Shown here: positions 26,041 through 35,185 of the stretch, piece by piece
Layout: every line of letters begins with the position of its first letter
Numbering within the stretch: position 1 is the stretch's first letter
Source of the DNA: an uncultured Acetobacterium sp.
GTDB taxonomy: Bacteria > Bacillota > Clostridia > Eubacteriales > Eubacteriaceae
DNA: 64,000 nucleotides
Assembly: GCF_963664135.1 (NCBI RefSeq)
Contig: NZ_OY760905.1
Coordinates: 2,258,736-2,322,735, forward strand
Direction: 5' to 3'
Made by a program: the position numbers and the translations under genes
The notes under the pieces: model-generated
The model's input: only the letters and a program-made list of their open reading frames with translations
Database searches by the model: none
Told to the model about the DNA's origin: nothing

Positions 26041-27498
26041 TTAGAATTTTTCACTTTCCGGCAGGTAACGGTTGAGAATTTCCTGTTGTTTATTAGTCAG
26101 GTCTGGTGCTTTGTAGCTGGCCAGTCTTTCTTCGATCAGTTTGGAAGCACGTTGTCTGATGTCTCCAACTTCTTCAAAAATAACGGATGGATCCCCAGCT
26201 GTTTTATTGAAAATTGCTGATAAATGATGCTCATCGCGGTATTCTTTCGGTGTTCGGCCTGATAGATAATTACCTAAAGGACCTGCTTTCTTGATTTCTT
26301 CGAAAACCTTGCTGGCGCTCGTATCAGTTATTTTGATGCCCTTATTTAATCTCATTAAAATCCGGTTAACTTCTTCATCCAGAACAAATTTTTCATAACT
26401 GCCGACTGCGTAAGACTGTAAGATTCCGGCATGATTTAATGCAAAATCCGTTTTCGCCAAATATGTCGTCATTAACGATGACATTGTTTCTACACCCGCC
26501 TGGTAATCTGGCTTGAGGGAATCCGTTCCACCGACACCGCTTCTGACTGGCAGACCATAATAACGACCAAGCGCCACTGTTGCCATCTGGATCAGTTGTG
26601 ACTCAGGTGAACCAATCGCAATAGCTGTTTTACGCATATCTGTCGGCGATGAAACCGTCCCGTAAATAACCCCAACTCCAGGATTAATCAACTGTGTCAA
26701 GACGATGCCGGCAAGAATCGTCGCATTATCCTGAATGACCGATCCCATCAATCCGGCTGGTGCCGTCAGATTAGTCATAGAACAGGTAATAACGGTAACT
26801 GGCTGTCCTTCTTCAACAAGACCCATGATGTTATCGAGCACTTCATAGGAATACCCTAAAGGTGAAAGCGCACAGCAATTCGTTAACAATACTGGCCGAT
26901 CCCAGATATCATAGAATTCTTTATACAGCTTGGCGATATCCTTGGCGGCGTCTTTTAAACTCTGGTTTTTAACATTTAAGCTATTGGCAACATTCCCATA
27001 GGTTGGTTTATCAGAGTACTTTAAACATAAAGCTACTTGTGGAATATAGAAATTATCCTGGGTTTTATCTAAATCAGGCGTATCATAAGCTGAATTGTTG
27101 ACAAAATCAGTAACATCACTAGTGTGCATCAGTTTTAAAAATTTAACCACATCCGGGATTAATGCTGTTCTGTAAGTGTCATCTTCAAACAAGAATTTTG
27201 AAGGTCCATAGCCACCAGCTGTTTTAGGCTTAAAGCGTTCTCCAATTGGAGTTTCACCTGCACTCGTTGTTACCGTGAATGTTTTGGGCGCTGTTGCCAG
27301 TGCTTTATTTAATAGTTCTTCGCTGATTTTTACGATATTTCCTTCAACTGTCGCGCCATGTTTTTTAAAAATTTCTAGTGCCTCTTCACTGGCAAAGGAA
27401 ACCCCGACTTCTTTTAAAACTTTTAATGAATACTCATGCAACAGTTCCACATCACTGGTGGAAACGTATTTTTCATAAAAACGTCTGTTCATATACAT
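26041..27498 (-). CDS. MttB-family non-pyrrolysine methyltransferase (second), betaine type
   Basis: 485 residues; GGAGG lies nine bases before the ATG. Family segments include LLHEYSLKVLKEVGV, GGYGPSKFLFEDD, TCSMTNLTAPAGLMGSV, GSPESQLIQMATVALGRYYGLPVRSGVG and SGRTPKEYRDEHHL. No in-frame amber codon, so not a pyrrolysine enzyme. The operon mttB-mttC-mtgA is complete, and a BCCT transporter gene lies in the divergent unit, which points to a quaternary amine such as glycine betaine. The exact betaine is not determined. Not closely alike to the first MttB copy outside the core motifs. Confidence 0.9.
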   Translation of the reverse strand: MYMNRRFYEKYVSTSDVELLHEYSLKVLKEVGVSFASEEALEIFKKHGATVEGNIVKISEELLNKALATAPKTFTVTTSAGETPIGERFKPKTAGGYGPSKFLFEDDTYRTALIPDVVKFLKLMHTSDVTDFVNNSAYDTPDLDKTQDNFYIPQVALCLKYSDKPTYGNVANSLNVKNQSLKDAAKDIAKLYKEFYDIWDRPVLLTNCCALSPLGYSYEVLDNIMGLVEEGQPVTVITCSMTNLTAPAGLMGSVIQDNATILAGIVLTQLINPGVGVIYGTVSSPTDMRKTAIAIGSPESQLIQMATVALGRYYGLPVRSGVGGTDSLKPDYQAGVETMSSLMTTYLAKTDFALNHAGILQSYAVGSYEKFVLDEEVNRILMRLNKGIKITDTSASKVFEEIKKAGPLGNYLSGRTPKEYRDEHHLSAIFNKTAGDPSVIFEEVGDIRQRASKLIEERLASYKAPDLTNKQQEILNRYLPESEKF

Positions 27499-27523
27499 TT
27501 AAAATAACCTCCAAGTTTTTAAT

Positions 27524-27542
27524 AAATACATGTATTTCGCAA
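27524..27542 (-). promoter_or_regulatory. operator-like element A in the mttB promoter
   Basis: Contains the 15-bp sequence ACATGTATTTCGCAA (27528-27542), here extended to a 14-bp perfect palindrome AAATACATGTATTT (27524-27537). It begins just downstream of the -10 box of the mttB promoter, a position typical of a repressor site. The same 15 bp recur at 27751. Confidence 0.7.
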
Positions 27543-27546
27543 GACA

Positions 27547-27576
27547 AATATATCATGATCTTAAATTCCTTGTCAA
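27547..27576 (-). promoter_or_regulatory. sigma-A promoter of the second mttB operon
   Basis: On the minus strand TTGACA (27571-27576) and TATATT (27547-27552) are separated by 18 bp, about 50 bp before the mttB start. Confidence 0.75.
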
Positions 27577-27710
27577 TCGTTTTTTTATTTTAAATCCACG
27601 CATTTAATCGTCTTCATTTAATGTGTTGAAAATAAAAATTTTGCAGGCGACCTTATTACTTAGTATTTTTTAAGGTCAAAACCCTTTGTTTTCAGTTGTA
27701 AAAATAATTG

Positions 27711-27739
27711 TTGACCGTTTACAGCTATCATGTTATACT
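27711..27739 (+). promoter_or_regulatory. sigma-A promoter of the MFS transporter gene
   Basis: TTGACC (27711-27716), 17-bp spacer, TATACT (27734-27739), 45 bp before the MFS start codon. Confidence 0.8.
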
Positions 27740-27750
27740 TCGTGCAATAG

Positions 27751-27765
27751 ACATGTATTTCGCAA
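27751..27765 (+). promoter_or_regulatory. operator-like element B in the MFS promoter
   Basis: An exact copy of ACATGTATTTCGCAA, 11 bp after the -10 of the MFS promoter. Same strand as element A, thus opposite orientation relative to its own promoter, consistent with a symmetric repressor core ACATGT. Confidence 0.7.
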
Positions 27766-27784
27766 TTATGTTTAGGAGGAAACA

Positions 27785-29065
27785 ATGAAAAAATTTGGAT
27801 TTAAAAATGCGATGGTATTTTTGATTTTAAGTGCTACGGTTGCCCTCGCGTACCAGTTGCCCTTTTTACGATTTACCTTTTACGATCAATTTGCGGCAGC
27901 GTATCAACTGTCAAATACGCAAATCGGGATTCTGGCATCAGCTTTGAACTTAACCTATACCCTCTGCTATCCCATTGGTGGCTGGATGGCCGACCGCTTT
28001 TCAATGCGGACCCTGATTTCAGTTACTCTGGCAGCCCATGCCGCATTGACCTTTGCCTTTGCTATGACCACCGATTTTACAGTTCTGCTTATTATTCATC
28101 TGCTTTACGGGTTCTTCGGTATTGCCACCCTGTGGTCTGCCTACCTGAAAGGGATCCGAAATCTGGGCAATGAAGATAACCAAAGTAAAATGTTTGGTAA
28201 CAGCGAAGCCTTACGAGGCGTTATTCAAACCCTGATGGGTTTTTCATTCCTAGCCATCGTCGGTTTAGCCGCTACCCCTGCCGCCGGCATGAAAGTTCTC
28301 TTCTTGTTTGGTGCCGCCGTTTGTGCTGTGTTTTTTATTCTGGCCCTGTTCTTTCTTCCCAAAACGGACGTCAAGCAGGAAAAAGCGGCCGTCGTTAGCG
28401 AAACGAAGTACAGTGTTATGGATGTATTAAAAAATAAAGGCGTCTGGGTCACAATCCTGGTGATCATGTTTGCCTATCTGACCTGGGCCATGGGTAACGC
28501 CTATATGACGACCTACACGGTACAGGTACTTAATATTTCAACAACAACTGCCAGTGCCATTGGCATCGTTAGAAGTTACATCATTGTGTTGTTGGCAGGA
28601 GTAATTGGCGGATTTATCATGGATAAATTCACTTACAAAGGCAAGGGCTTTATTATCGCTTTTGGCGCCATCATCGCCGCCTTGGCAGCCTTACTATTTT
28701 CTGCCAAGATTATCGCTGTCAGCATTGTCCTAACTCTGGTTATCGCATTCATCGCAAACATCATGAAATCCACCTACTGGTCGATTATGGACCAGGCTGG
28801 AATCCCCGTTGGAATGACCGGAATGGCTACAGGTATTATTTCATTTATCGCTTTTCTTCCGGATGTATTCTACGGTCCGATTTGCGGCAAGTGGTTGGAT
28901 GATGCCAAAGCAGCCGGTGACATCGCTGCCGGATTCAATCAGATTTTCATCTTATTAATCGTTTGTGCCGTTCTTGGTATTGGTTCATCGTTGTTACTGA
29001 TCAAGCGAACCAAAAATTTAAAAAACTTGGAAGAAAAAGCACCTGAAGTAATTCCGACAGCTTAG
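27785..29065 (+). CDS. MFS transporter
   Basis: 426 residues with about 12 predicted membrane segments. The loop 2-3 motif GGWMADRFSMRTLI is the classic MFS signature, and GGFIMDKFTYKGKG is its second-half echo. AGGAGGAAACA precedes the ATG. Shares a divergent promoter region and operator with the mttB operon, so it likely moves the methylated substrate or the demethylated product. A terminator separates it from the BCCT gene. Confidence 0.9.
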   Translation: MKKFGFKNAMVFLILSATVALAYQLPFLRFTFYDQFAAAYQLSNTQIGILASALNLTYTLCYPIGGWMADRFSMRTLISVTLAAHAALTFAFAMTTDFTVLLIIHLLYGFFGIATLWSAYLKGIRNLGNEDNQSKMFGNSEALRGVIQTLMGFSFLAIVGLAATPAAGMKVLFLFGAAVCAVFFILALFFLPKTDVKQEKAAVVSETKYSVMDVLKNKGVWVTILVIMFAYLTWAMGNAYMTTYTVQVLNISTTTASAIGIVRSYIIVLLAGVIGGFIMDKFTYKGKGFIIAFGAIIAALAALLFSAKIIAVSIVLTLVIAFIANIMKSTYWSIMDQAGIPVGMTGMATGIISFIAFLPDVFYGPICGKWLDDAKAAGDIAAGFNQIFILLIVCAVLGIGSSLLLIKRTKNLKNLEEKAPEVIPTA

Positions 29066-29071
29066 TAAATT

Positions 29072-29114
29072 CCGACTCCAGCCTTGCGAAGTTGCCGGTT
29101 GGAGTCGGGTTTTT
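29072..29114 (+). terminator. terminator between the MFS and BCCT genes
   Basis: A 12-bp stem CCGACTCCAGCC/GGTTGGAGTCGG with one G-U pair, followed by GTTTTT. Probably partial, letting some transcription through to the BCCT gene. Confidence 0.8.
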
Positions 29115-29153
29115 AATAGGGAATCTAAAATTAATCCCGGGAGGAGAATTCTG

Positions 29154-30827
29154 ATGAAAAGCAGGAATAGTAAAATAGACGATTTTATCCCCAGAGACAG
29201 GTCTGAGGTGACACGTAATTGGGGGATTTTTGGTCATTTGGATTCGGCAGTATTCATTATTTCGGCAATTATCTGTTTTGGATTTATTCTTTGGGGAGCT
29301 TTGGACAATAATTCGTTATCCTTAGTACTGGGGCAGGTGCTTTCTGCAACCGTTTCGAATTGGGGTTGGTTGTATGAAGCAGGAGTGCTCTTTTTTGTTG
29401 TTTTTTGCTTTGCGCTGGCACTAAGTAAATACGGTAAAATTAAATTTGGCAAAGACGATGATCAGCCTGAATTTTCAAATTTTTCGTGGTTTTCCATGTT
29501 GTTCGGCGCCGGTATGGGGATCGGTCTGATCTACTGGTCGGTTGCTGAAACGGTCTCTCATTTTCTTAGTGGTCCAGCCTATGCCGGGGCTTCTGGAAGT
29601 GCCCAGGCTGCCGAATGGTCAATGGCGATTTCATTTTTACATTGGGGAATCAGTCCCTGGGCCATTTATGTTGTTGTGGGAATCCCGATGGGTCTTGTGA
29701 TTTTCAGAAAAGGATTGCCAGCTCTTGTCAGTTCGTGTTTTTATCCAATTTTAGGTGATCGAATTTATGGACCAATTGGTAAATTTATTGATATTGTGGC
29801 TCTATGTATCACTTTTTTTGGGGTTTCAACAACCGTTGGATTGGGTACGATGGAGTTAGGAGCTGGACTCTCATTTAATTATGGATTTTCCATGAATAAT
29901 GAAACATATATTATTATTCTAATTATTGTCGCAGCCACCTACCTGGCTTCGGCGTGCTTGCCAATTGATAAAGGCATAAAAGTTGGCTCGGACATCAGTA
30001 TGATTGCCTGTTTGGGATTGTTATTGTTTGTCTTTTTAATTGGACCGACGAAATTTATTTTAGATAACTTTGTTAACGCCTCAGGATTGTATGTCCAGAA
30101 TTTTATCAGGATGAGCACCTGGACGGACCCTGTGGAACAGGCCGGATGGTTAAATAGCTGGACAATTTTTTATTGGGCCTGGTGGATTTCCTGGGCACCT
30201 TTTGTCGGAATCTTCATTGCCAAAATTTCTAAAGGCCGAACGATCAAAGAATTCGTTTTTGCCGGCATCGTTGTCCCGGCCCTATTCGACATGATATTCT
30301 TTGCTGTATTCGGTTCTACCGCAATTCATTTTGAACTTGAAGCTGCGACAAAGGGACTGATTGAAACAGCAATTACAACAGATGTTGCCAGTGGGATATT
30401 TGTACTTTTCCATCAATTTCCTTTAAGTGAAGTTACAGTACTTGTTATTCTTTTTGTAGTTTTTACCTTTTTTGTTGTTTCTACCGATTCAGCTACAATT
30501 GTATTGGGAATGCTCTCCAGCGGCGGAAACGATTCACCTAGAACTAGTCTTAAACTTTTATGGGGTGTAGCCTTGGCTTTTTCGGCAGGAATTCTTATTA
30601 TTATGGGTGGACTTCAGTCAGTTCAAACCATCGCTATTGTTGCGGTATTCCCCTTTATTTTTATTATGTTTGCCATGTGTTATTCGACCATCAGAATGGT
30701 TCGCCAGGATCCGCTGATGCAGGCCGAAGAAGCCTTTAAAAAAGAAGTCATCACGGCGATATATGCTAAAAAAGTTGCCCTTGCCGAGAATAGTGAACCT
30801 GAATTCAGCGAAAATATCGACAGTTGA
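29154..30827 (+). CDS. BCCT-family betaine/choline/carnitine transporter
   Basis: 557 residues with about 12 membrane segments. FGAGMGIGLIYWSVAE is the conserved BCCT glycine-rich segment, and WTIFYWAWWISWAPFVGIFIAKISKGRT is the family's aromatic-box region in TM8, the site that holds quaternary ammonium groups. GGGAGGAG lies before the ATG. BCCT members take up glycine betaine, choline or carnitine by Na+/H+ symport or exchange. Position next to the mttB-mttC-mtgA operon supports uptake of the methyl donor. Long C-terminal osmosensor-type tail is absent, so a catabolic role is more likely than osmotic. Confidence 0.93.
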   Translation: MKSRNSKIDDFIPRDRSEVTRNWGIFGHLDSAVFIISAIICFGFILWGALDNNSLSLVLGQVLSATVSNWGWLYEAGVLFFVVFCFALALSKYGKIKFGKDDDQPEFSNFSWFSMLFGAGMGIGLIYWSVAETVSHFLSGPAYAGASGSAQAAEWSMAISFLHWGISPWAIYVVVGIPMGLVIFRKGLPALVSSCFYPILGDRIYGPIGKFIDIVALCITFFGVSTTVGLGTMELGAGLSFNYGFSMNNETYIIILIIVAATYLASACLPIDKGIKVGSDISMIACLGLLLFVFLIGPTKFILDNFVNASGLYVQNFIRMSTWTDPVEQAGWLNSWTIFYWAWWISWAPFVGIFIAKISKGRTIKEFVFAGIVVPALFDMIFFAVFGSTAIHFELEAATKGLIETAITTDVASGIFVLFHQFPLSEVTVLVILFVVFTFFVVSTDSATIVLGMLSSGGNDSPRTSLKLLWGVALAFSAGILIIMGGLQSVQTIAIVAVFPFIFIMFAMCYSTIRMVRQDPLMQAEEAFKKEVITAIYAKKVALAENSEPEFSENIDS

Positions 30828-30840
30828 GTTGGCCGTACAA

Positions 30841-30891
30841 TAAAAAAAAGCCATAAGTCATTATCAAATGATCTTATCGCCTTTTTTTATT
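30841..30891. terminator. bidirectional terminator between BCCT and nitroreductase genes
   Basis: Imperfect long stem (GCCATAAG.TCATT with AATGA.CTTATCG.GC) with an A-run before and a T-run after; the two genes converge here. Confidence 0.7.
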
Positions 30892-30918
30892 GCTTTTTAA
30901 GTATTAAAACCTAATTTA

Positions 30919-31593
30919 TCAGACCTCTACCAGAACTTCTGCCATGCTCCGTCTTGTTTTAGGCCGATGATCTCTATTTTTATAACCGAAAGCAATCATA
31001 CAAGATAGTCCAAAATGTTTTGGATCCAGAATTCCTGCTTCGATCAGAATCGCTTCCACTTTTGGGGTGTTAAATCCTTCCATGGGTGTGGAGTTGACCC
31101 CCAGCATCGCGGCGGCGGTAAGCATATTTGCCAGCGGAATATAGGTCTGTTTGCAGGCCCAGTCAAAGAACGCCCGGTCATTTCCGGCAATTTGCAAATC
31201 GTCTTCCTGGAAGCTCTTCAACTTATTTTTTCGAGCCAGTCTCAAGTCGTCGGTAAAATGCTGGATGTCGTTCATTATATACTCCACATAGTCAGAATCT
31301 GGTTGGAGATCAACGGGTTTCTTTGCCAGAATCAACACAAAATGACTGGCACCATCGAGGCTGACTTCGGCGCCCCAAGAGAAGGGTTTTATTTTCTCCC
31401 GGATCTCCCGGTTATTGAGCAACACAAATTTCCAGGGTTCCAGGCCCATCGAACTGGGAGACAGTCGGGCGACTTCCATGATCACTTTAAAATCTTCATC
31501 GCTGACCCTTTTTTGGGGATCATACCCCTTGCAGGTATAGCGATTATTAAATGTATCCAGCAGTAATGCTCTGATTTCTTCTTGTTTTTTCAT
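30919..31593 (-). CDS. nitroreductase-family flavoprotein
   Basis: 224 residues. NNRYTCKGYDPQKRVSDEDF, ARLSPSSMGLEPWKFVLL and GFNTPKVEAIL are the FMN-binding segments of NfsB-type nitroreductases. GGAGGATC lies before the ATG. It reduces nitro compounds, quinones or similar acceptors with NAD(P)H; the natural substrate is unknown. Transcribed alone, divergent from the ABC exporter. Confidence 0.9.
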   Translation of the reverse strand: MKKQEEIRALLLDTFNNRYTCKGYDPQKRVSDEDFKVIMEVARLSPSSMGLEPWKFVLLNNREIREKIKPFSWGAEVSLDGASHFVLILAKKPVDLQPDSDYVEYIMNDIQHFTDDLRLARKNKLKSFQEDDLQIAGNDRAFFDWACKQTYIPLANMLTAAAMLGVNSTPMEGFNTPKVEAILIEAGILDPKHFGLSCMIAFGYKNRDHRPKTRRSMAEVLVEV

Positions 31594-31818
31594 TAATTTG
31601 ATCCTCCACTTTTTTTATTTGGTTCTGGGCATCTTTACCGTCTTTTATCCCATCTGTAATTACTCCATAGTCTATATTCCCCAAATAATCTTAAAACTAT
31701 CAACTATCCCGGTAATAATTTGATATAATTTTCGATTTGTTTATATCCTCGGCATTGGGGTAAAATGACTGATAAGTAGCTAAACCATGACATGCAATAT
31801 TTGGAAGAAGGTGATCTT

Positions 31819-32703
31819 ATGAATGTGATTGAAATTAATCAGCTGACAAAATTTTATGGCAAACATCGTGGCATTGAAAATGTGACCTTTTCTGTGGAAG
31901 AAGGGGAGATTTTTGGTTTTATTGGTCCTAATGGGGCTGGTAAATCGACTACCATCCGGGCGTTGTTATCGCTCATCCATCCCACCAGTGGCTCAGCCAC
32001 AATTTTTGGCAAAGACTGTATTAAATACGGCAGCGAAATTCGCCGGGACATTGGCTACCTGCCTTCGGAAGTATTTTATTATGAACAGATGAAAGTCCGG
32101 GAGGTTCTCAATTATTCGGCCAGCTTCTATGATAATGTGAACTATAGCCGGATTCAAAGCCTGGCCGAAATCATGGATCTGGATTTAAACAAGCGCATTG
32201 ACGACCTGTCCTACGGCAATAAAAAGAAAGTCGGCATTATTCAGGGTTTGCTTCATGAGCCCAAGCTGATCATTCTGGATGAACCCACCGGGGGTTTGGA
32301 TCCGCTAATGCAGCAGAAATTTTTTGATCTGATCCGGGAAGAAAATGAAAAAGGTGCGACGGTGTTATTTTCCTCGCATATTCTTTCTGAGGTTCAAAAA
32401 CTCTGTGGCCGGGTAGCCATCATTAAAGATGGTACCATTGTCCGGGTTGAAAACATCCGCGATATGCAAAAGCACAATTATAAAAAATTCACGCTGGAAT
32501 ACAAAGGGGTTATCGATGTCCATCACTTTAACCTGGAGGGCATCACCAATCTAACCCTGGACAAAAACACCTTGCATTTTTTGTTTAAGGGCGATATCAA
32601 TCGTATTGTTGAGCGCCTTCAAGGCCAGTCGCTGTTGAATATGCTGGTTGAAGAGCCAAGTCTTGAGGAGATTTTTATGCATTATTACCAAAAGGAGGAC
32701 TAG
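31819..32703 (+). CDS. ABC-2 exporter ATPase
   Basis: 294 residues from the ATG at 31819 (AAGGTG upstream; the longer frame has no site). Walker A GPNGAGKST at 36-44, signature LSYGNKKK (a variant common in this subfamily), Walker B LIILDEP with catalytic Glu, and H-loop SSHILSE intact. First of three co-directional genes with stop-to-start gaps of two and 20 bp. Powers the two permeases that follow; cargo unknown, possibly an antimicrobial or sodium ion. Confidence 0.92.
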   Translation: MNVIEINQLTKFYGKHRGIENVTFSVEEGEIFGFIGPNGAGKSTTIRALLSLIHPTSGSATIFGKDCIKYGSEIRRDIGYLPSEVFYYEQMKVREVLNYSASFYDNVNYSRIQSLAEIMDLDLNKRIDDLSYGNKKKVGIIQGLLHEPKLIILDEPTGGLDPLMQQKFFDLIREENEKGATVLFSSHILSEVQKLCGRVAIIKDGTIVRVENIRDMQKHNYKKFTLEYKGVIDVHHFNLEGITNLTLDKNTLHFLFKGDINRIVERLQGQSLLNMLVEEPSLEEIFMHYYQKED

Positions 32704-32705
32704 CC

Positions 32706-33503
32706 ATGAACATTTTAAAACAGGAACTGCGCATGGGCAGAAAAACGCTGATTGTCTGGTGTATCTCCCTGGTTGGTGTCCTCTGCTTTTTTATGCTCCT
32801 TTATCCATCCATTTCCAATCAGCTGGAGGATTTTCAGAAAGTCTTTAAAAGCTTTCCTATTGAATTCCAACAGGCTTTTGGTATCGCTGATCTGGAGCTT
32901 TCCAGTATTTTAAGCTTCTACCAGTTTGCCTTGATGTATATTTTGCTGGCCGGCGCCATCCAGGCAATGAATATGGGAGTTTCGATTATTTCTTCCGAAG
33001 TTCGGGAAAAAACAGCGGACTTTCTCTTTGTCAAACCGGTCAGCCGAAATCGCGTGGTTTCGATGAAGATTCTGGCGGTGCTGGTTCAGATTCTGATTAC
33101 CAATGCCGTTGTTTTTTCGGCGGCTCTGATCATCGTTACGCTGCTCAGTACCGATTCCTATAATGTTGAACTTTTCACGCTGTTTACCCTGAGTTTGCTG
33201 TTTATCCAGATTTTTTTTGCCAGTTTGGGACTTTTCGTTTCGGTTTTTTTAAGGCGGATCCGAACCGTTCTGCCCATCAGTATGGGGATTGTCTTTATTT
33301 TTTATATTATCCATCTACTCAATGAAACGCTGAAAGATCAAAAACTGGGGCTCATTTCACCCTTTGATTATTTTAATCTCTCGGAAATATACAAGAATAT
33401 GAATTATGATTCCCTGAATTTACTATTGTGGTTTGTTTTAGTCGGTGTGTTTATCTTTTTATCCTATCTGCTTTTCGGCAGAAAAGATTTACCCTCGATC
33501 TAG
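32706..33503 (+). CDS. ABC-2 family permease (first of pair)
   Basis: 265 residues with about six membrane segments. ISSEVREKTADFLFVKPVSRNRVVSMKIL is the cytoplasmic coupling segment also seen in the next gene (VSKEERDHCADFIYTRPVRR), so the two permeases are paralogues from tandem duplication. Probably forms a heterodimeric channel with it. Confidence 0.88.
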   Translation: MNILKQELRMGRKTLIVWCISLVGVLCFFMLLYPSISNQLEDFQKVFKSFPIEFQQAFGIADLELSSILSFYQFALMYILLAGAIQAMNMGVSIISSEVREKTADFLFVKPVSRNRVVSMKILAVLVQILITNAVVFSAALIIVTLLSTDSYNVELFTLFTLSLLFIQIFFASLGLFVSVFLRRIRTVLPISMGIVFIFYIIHLLNETLKDQKLGLISPFDYFNLSEIYKNMNYDSLNLLLWFVLVGVFIFLSYLLFGRKDLPSI

Positions 33504-33523
33504 GCTCAGAAGGAGGCTTCCCA

Positions 33524-34321
33524 ATGAACGTATTTAAAAAAGAAATGAAAGCCAATATCAAGTCGCTGATCATCTGGTGCTGTGCCCAGGTTTTCATTAT
33601 CTTTGCCGGGATGATGAAATACCAGGGCTTTGCCGATTCCCAGGTGGATATGAATGCCCTCTTAGCTGCATTTCCCAAAGAAATCATGGTTGTTTTTGGG
33701 ATAGGTTCCGTGGATATTTCCAAGGTTGCCGGTTTTTATTCGGTCTTCTTCCTCTATTTCATGCTGTTGGCGGCTGTCCATGCGGTGATGTTTGGGGCTG
33801 TCGTGGTTTCTAAAGAAGAACGAGATCATTGTGCCGATTTTATCTATACCAGACCGGTTCGGCGGTTTCAGGTTATCAGCCCCAAACTATTGGCTGGGGT
33901 CATTAATATCTTGATCTTTAACATGGTCACCTTTGCCGCTTCGGTCTTTTTCATTGGCCAACACAACCATGGTGATGGTTTGGTCGACAAGGTTTCGCTG
34001 ACCATGCTGGCGCTTTTTATTCTGCAACTGTTCTTTTTAGCGCTGGGTGCCATGTTTGGCGCTGTTTTAAAAAACACAAAAATGGCTACTTCAACGGCGG
34101 CCGGATTGGTAATGGGATTTTTCATCTTGTCCGTAGCGGTTGATTTATATGATAAACTGGCATTTCTCAAAATTCTTACGCCGTTTAAATACTTTGAAGG
34201 CGCCGCCCTGATGATCAATGACCATCTTTCATTCAGTTCGGCAGCAATTTTGTTAGTTGTTTCCTTCGTCTTTTTTGCCCTGACCTTTGTTGCGTTTAAC
34301 CGCCGGGATTTGACCACCTAG
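33524..34321 (+). CDS. ABC-2 family permease (second of pair)
   Basis: 265 residues from the ATG at 33524, preceded by GAAGGAGG; a longer frame overlapping the first permease is rejected. About six membrane segments, the same size and coupling motif as its neighbour. The pair matches the 'ATPase plus two like permeases' exporters frequent in clostridia. Confidence 0.88.
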   Translation: MNVFKKEMKANIKSLIIWCCAQVFIIFAGMMKYQGFADSQVDMNALLAAFPKEIMVVFGIGSVDISKVAGFYSVFFLYFMLLAAVHAVMFGAVVVSKEERDHCADFIYTRPVRRFQVISPKLLAGVINILIFNMVTFAASVFFIGQHNHGDGLVDKVSLTMLALFILQLFFLALGAMFGAVLKNTKMATSTAAGLVMGFFILSVAVDLYDKLAFLKILTPFKYFEGAALMINDHLSFSSAAILLVVSFVFFALTFVAFNRRDLTT

Positions 34322-34369
34322 ATTTTTTTAATCCCCTCTGGCATTATTAAATTCAATACCCTGGTAGTT

Positions 34370-34423
34370 AACCCAATAAAAAAAGTATTCAAACGCCTTG
34401 TCTGAATACTTTTTTGTTGGGTT
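34370..34423. terminator. strong bidirectional terminator
   Basis: Long stem AACCCAA-n-AAAAAAGTATTCA paired with TGAATACTTTTTT-n-TTGGGTT between the convergent permease and deoC genes. Confidence 0.85.
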
Positions 34424-34484
34424 TATTTTATTTAATCAAAAATACTTGCAAGCTTTTTAATTAAATTGGCTGAAAATCGGGGTT

Positions 34485-35150
34485 TTAGTAACCGCTGACG
34501 GCTTCGCCTTTTAACATTTTAACGGCCGAGCTGGTGCCGATTCGGGAACAGCCTTCATTGATAAAGGCAATCAGGTCGTCCACGGATTTAACACCGCCAG
34601 CCGCCTTCATTTTGACAGCAGGACCAATATTGGCTTTGAACAAACGAATATCTTCAATGGTTGCCCCGGCGGTTCCAAATCCGGTGGAGGTTTTGATGTA
34701 GTCAGCCTTGGCATTGGTCACCAGCTCACAGACTTTGACTTTTTCATCTTCAGTCAAGAAGCAGGTTTCGACAATCACCTTAAGGATCTTGTCGCCGATG
34801 GCTTCTTTAATTTCGGCAATTTCATTTTGGACCAGATCATAATCTTTGTTCTTCAAGGCAGTGATATTGATAACCATATCAATTTCTGAAGCCCCATTTT
34901 TAACAGCGTCAACCGCTTCAAAAACCTTAGTTGCCGTGGTATTGTAGCCTAAAGGAAAACCGATGACAGTACAAATATTCAGTTGATCCCCATAGGTTTC
35001 TTTGATTTTTTTAACATAGGACGGCGGAATGCACACCGATGCCGTTTCATATTCGATGGCATCGTCGCAGATCACCTTAATCTCTTCCCAGGTGGCAGAT
35101 TGTTTTAATAGCGTGTGGTCAATATGGCTTAAAATTTCCTTGTTTGTCAT
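34485..35150 (-). CDS. deoC: deoxyribose-phosphate aldolase
   Basis: 221 residues. The Schiff-base lysine is K153 in DYIKTSTGFGTAGAT, with the IDHTLLKQSATWEEI opening and MKAAGGVKSVDDLIAFI closing segment of DERA. Cleaves 2-deoxyribose-5-phosphate to glyceraldehyde-3-phosphate and acetaldehyde. AGGAGAAAG precedes the ATG. Last of three genes with an FGGY kinase (35-bp gap) and a dehydrogenase, so it may act on a related deoxy-ketose phosphate instead of nucleoside-derived sugar; no nucleoside genes are nearby. Confidence 0.93.
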   Translation of the reverse strand: MTNKEILSHIDHTLLKQSATWEEIKVICDDAIEYETASVCIPPSYVKKIKETYGDQLNICTVIGFPLGYNTTATKVFEAVDAVKNGASEIDMVINITALKNKDYDLVQNEIAEIKEAIGDKILKVIVETCFLTEDEKVKVCELVTNAKADYIKTSTGFGTAGATIEDIRLFKANIGPAVKMKAAGGVKSVDDLIAFINEGCSRIGTSSAVKMLKGEAVSGY

Positions 35151-35185
35151 TTTCTTTCTCCTAATTTTCGCAAATCAATGATGTG

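Noticed and set aside
13630..27498. Pyrrolysine-containing trimethylamine methyltransferase
   Set aside because: Both mttB-type genes are open without an internal amber codon and end in TAA, and no pyl genes are in the window, so they are non-pyrrolysine members.
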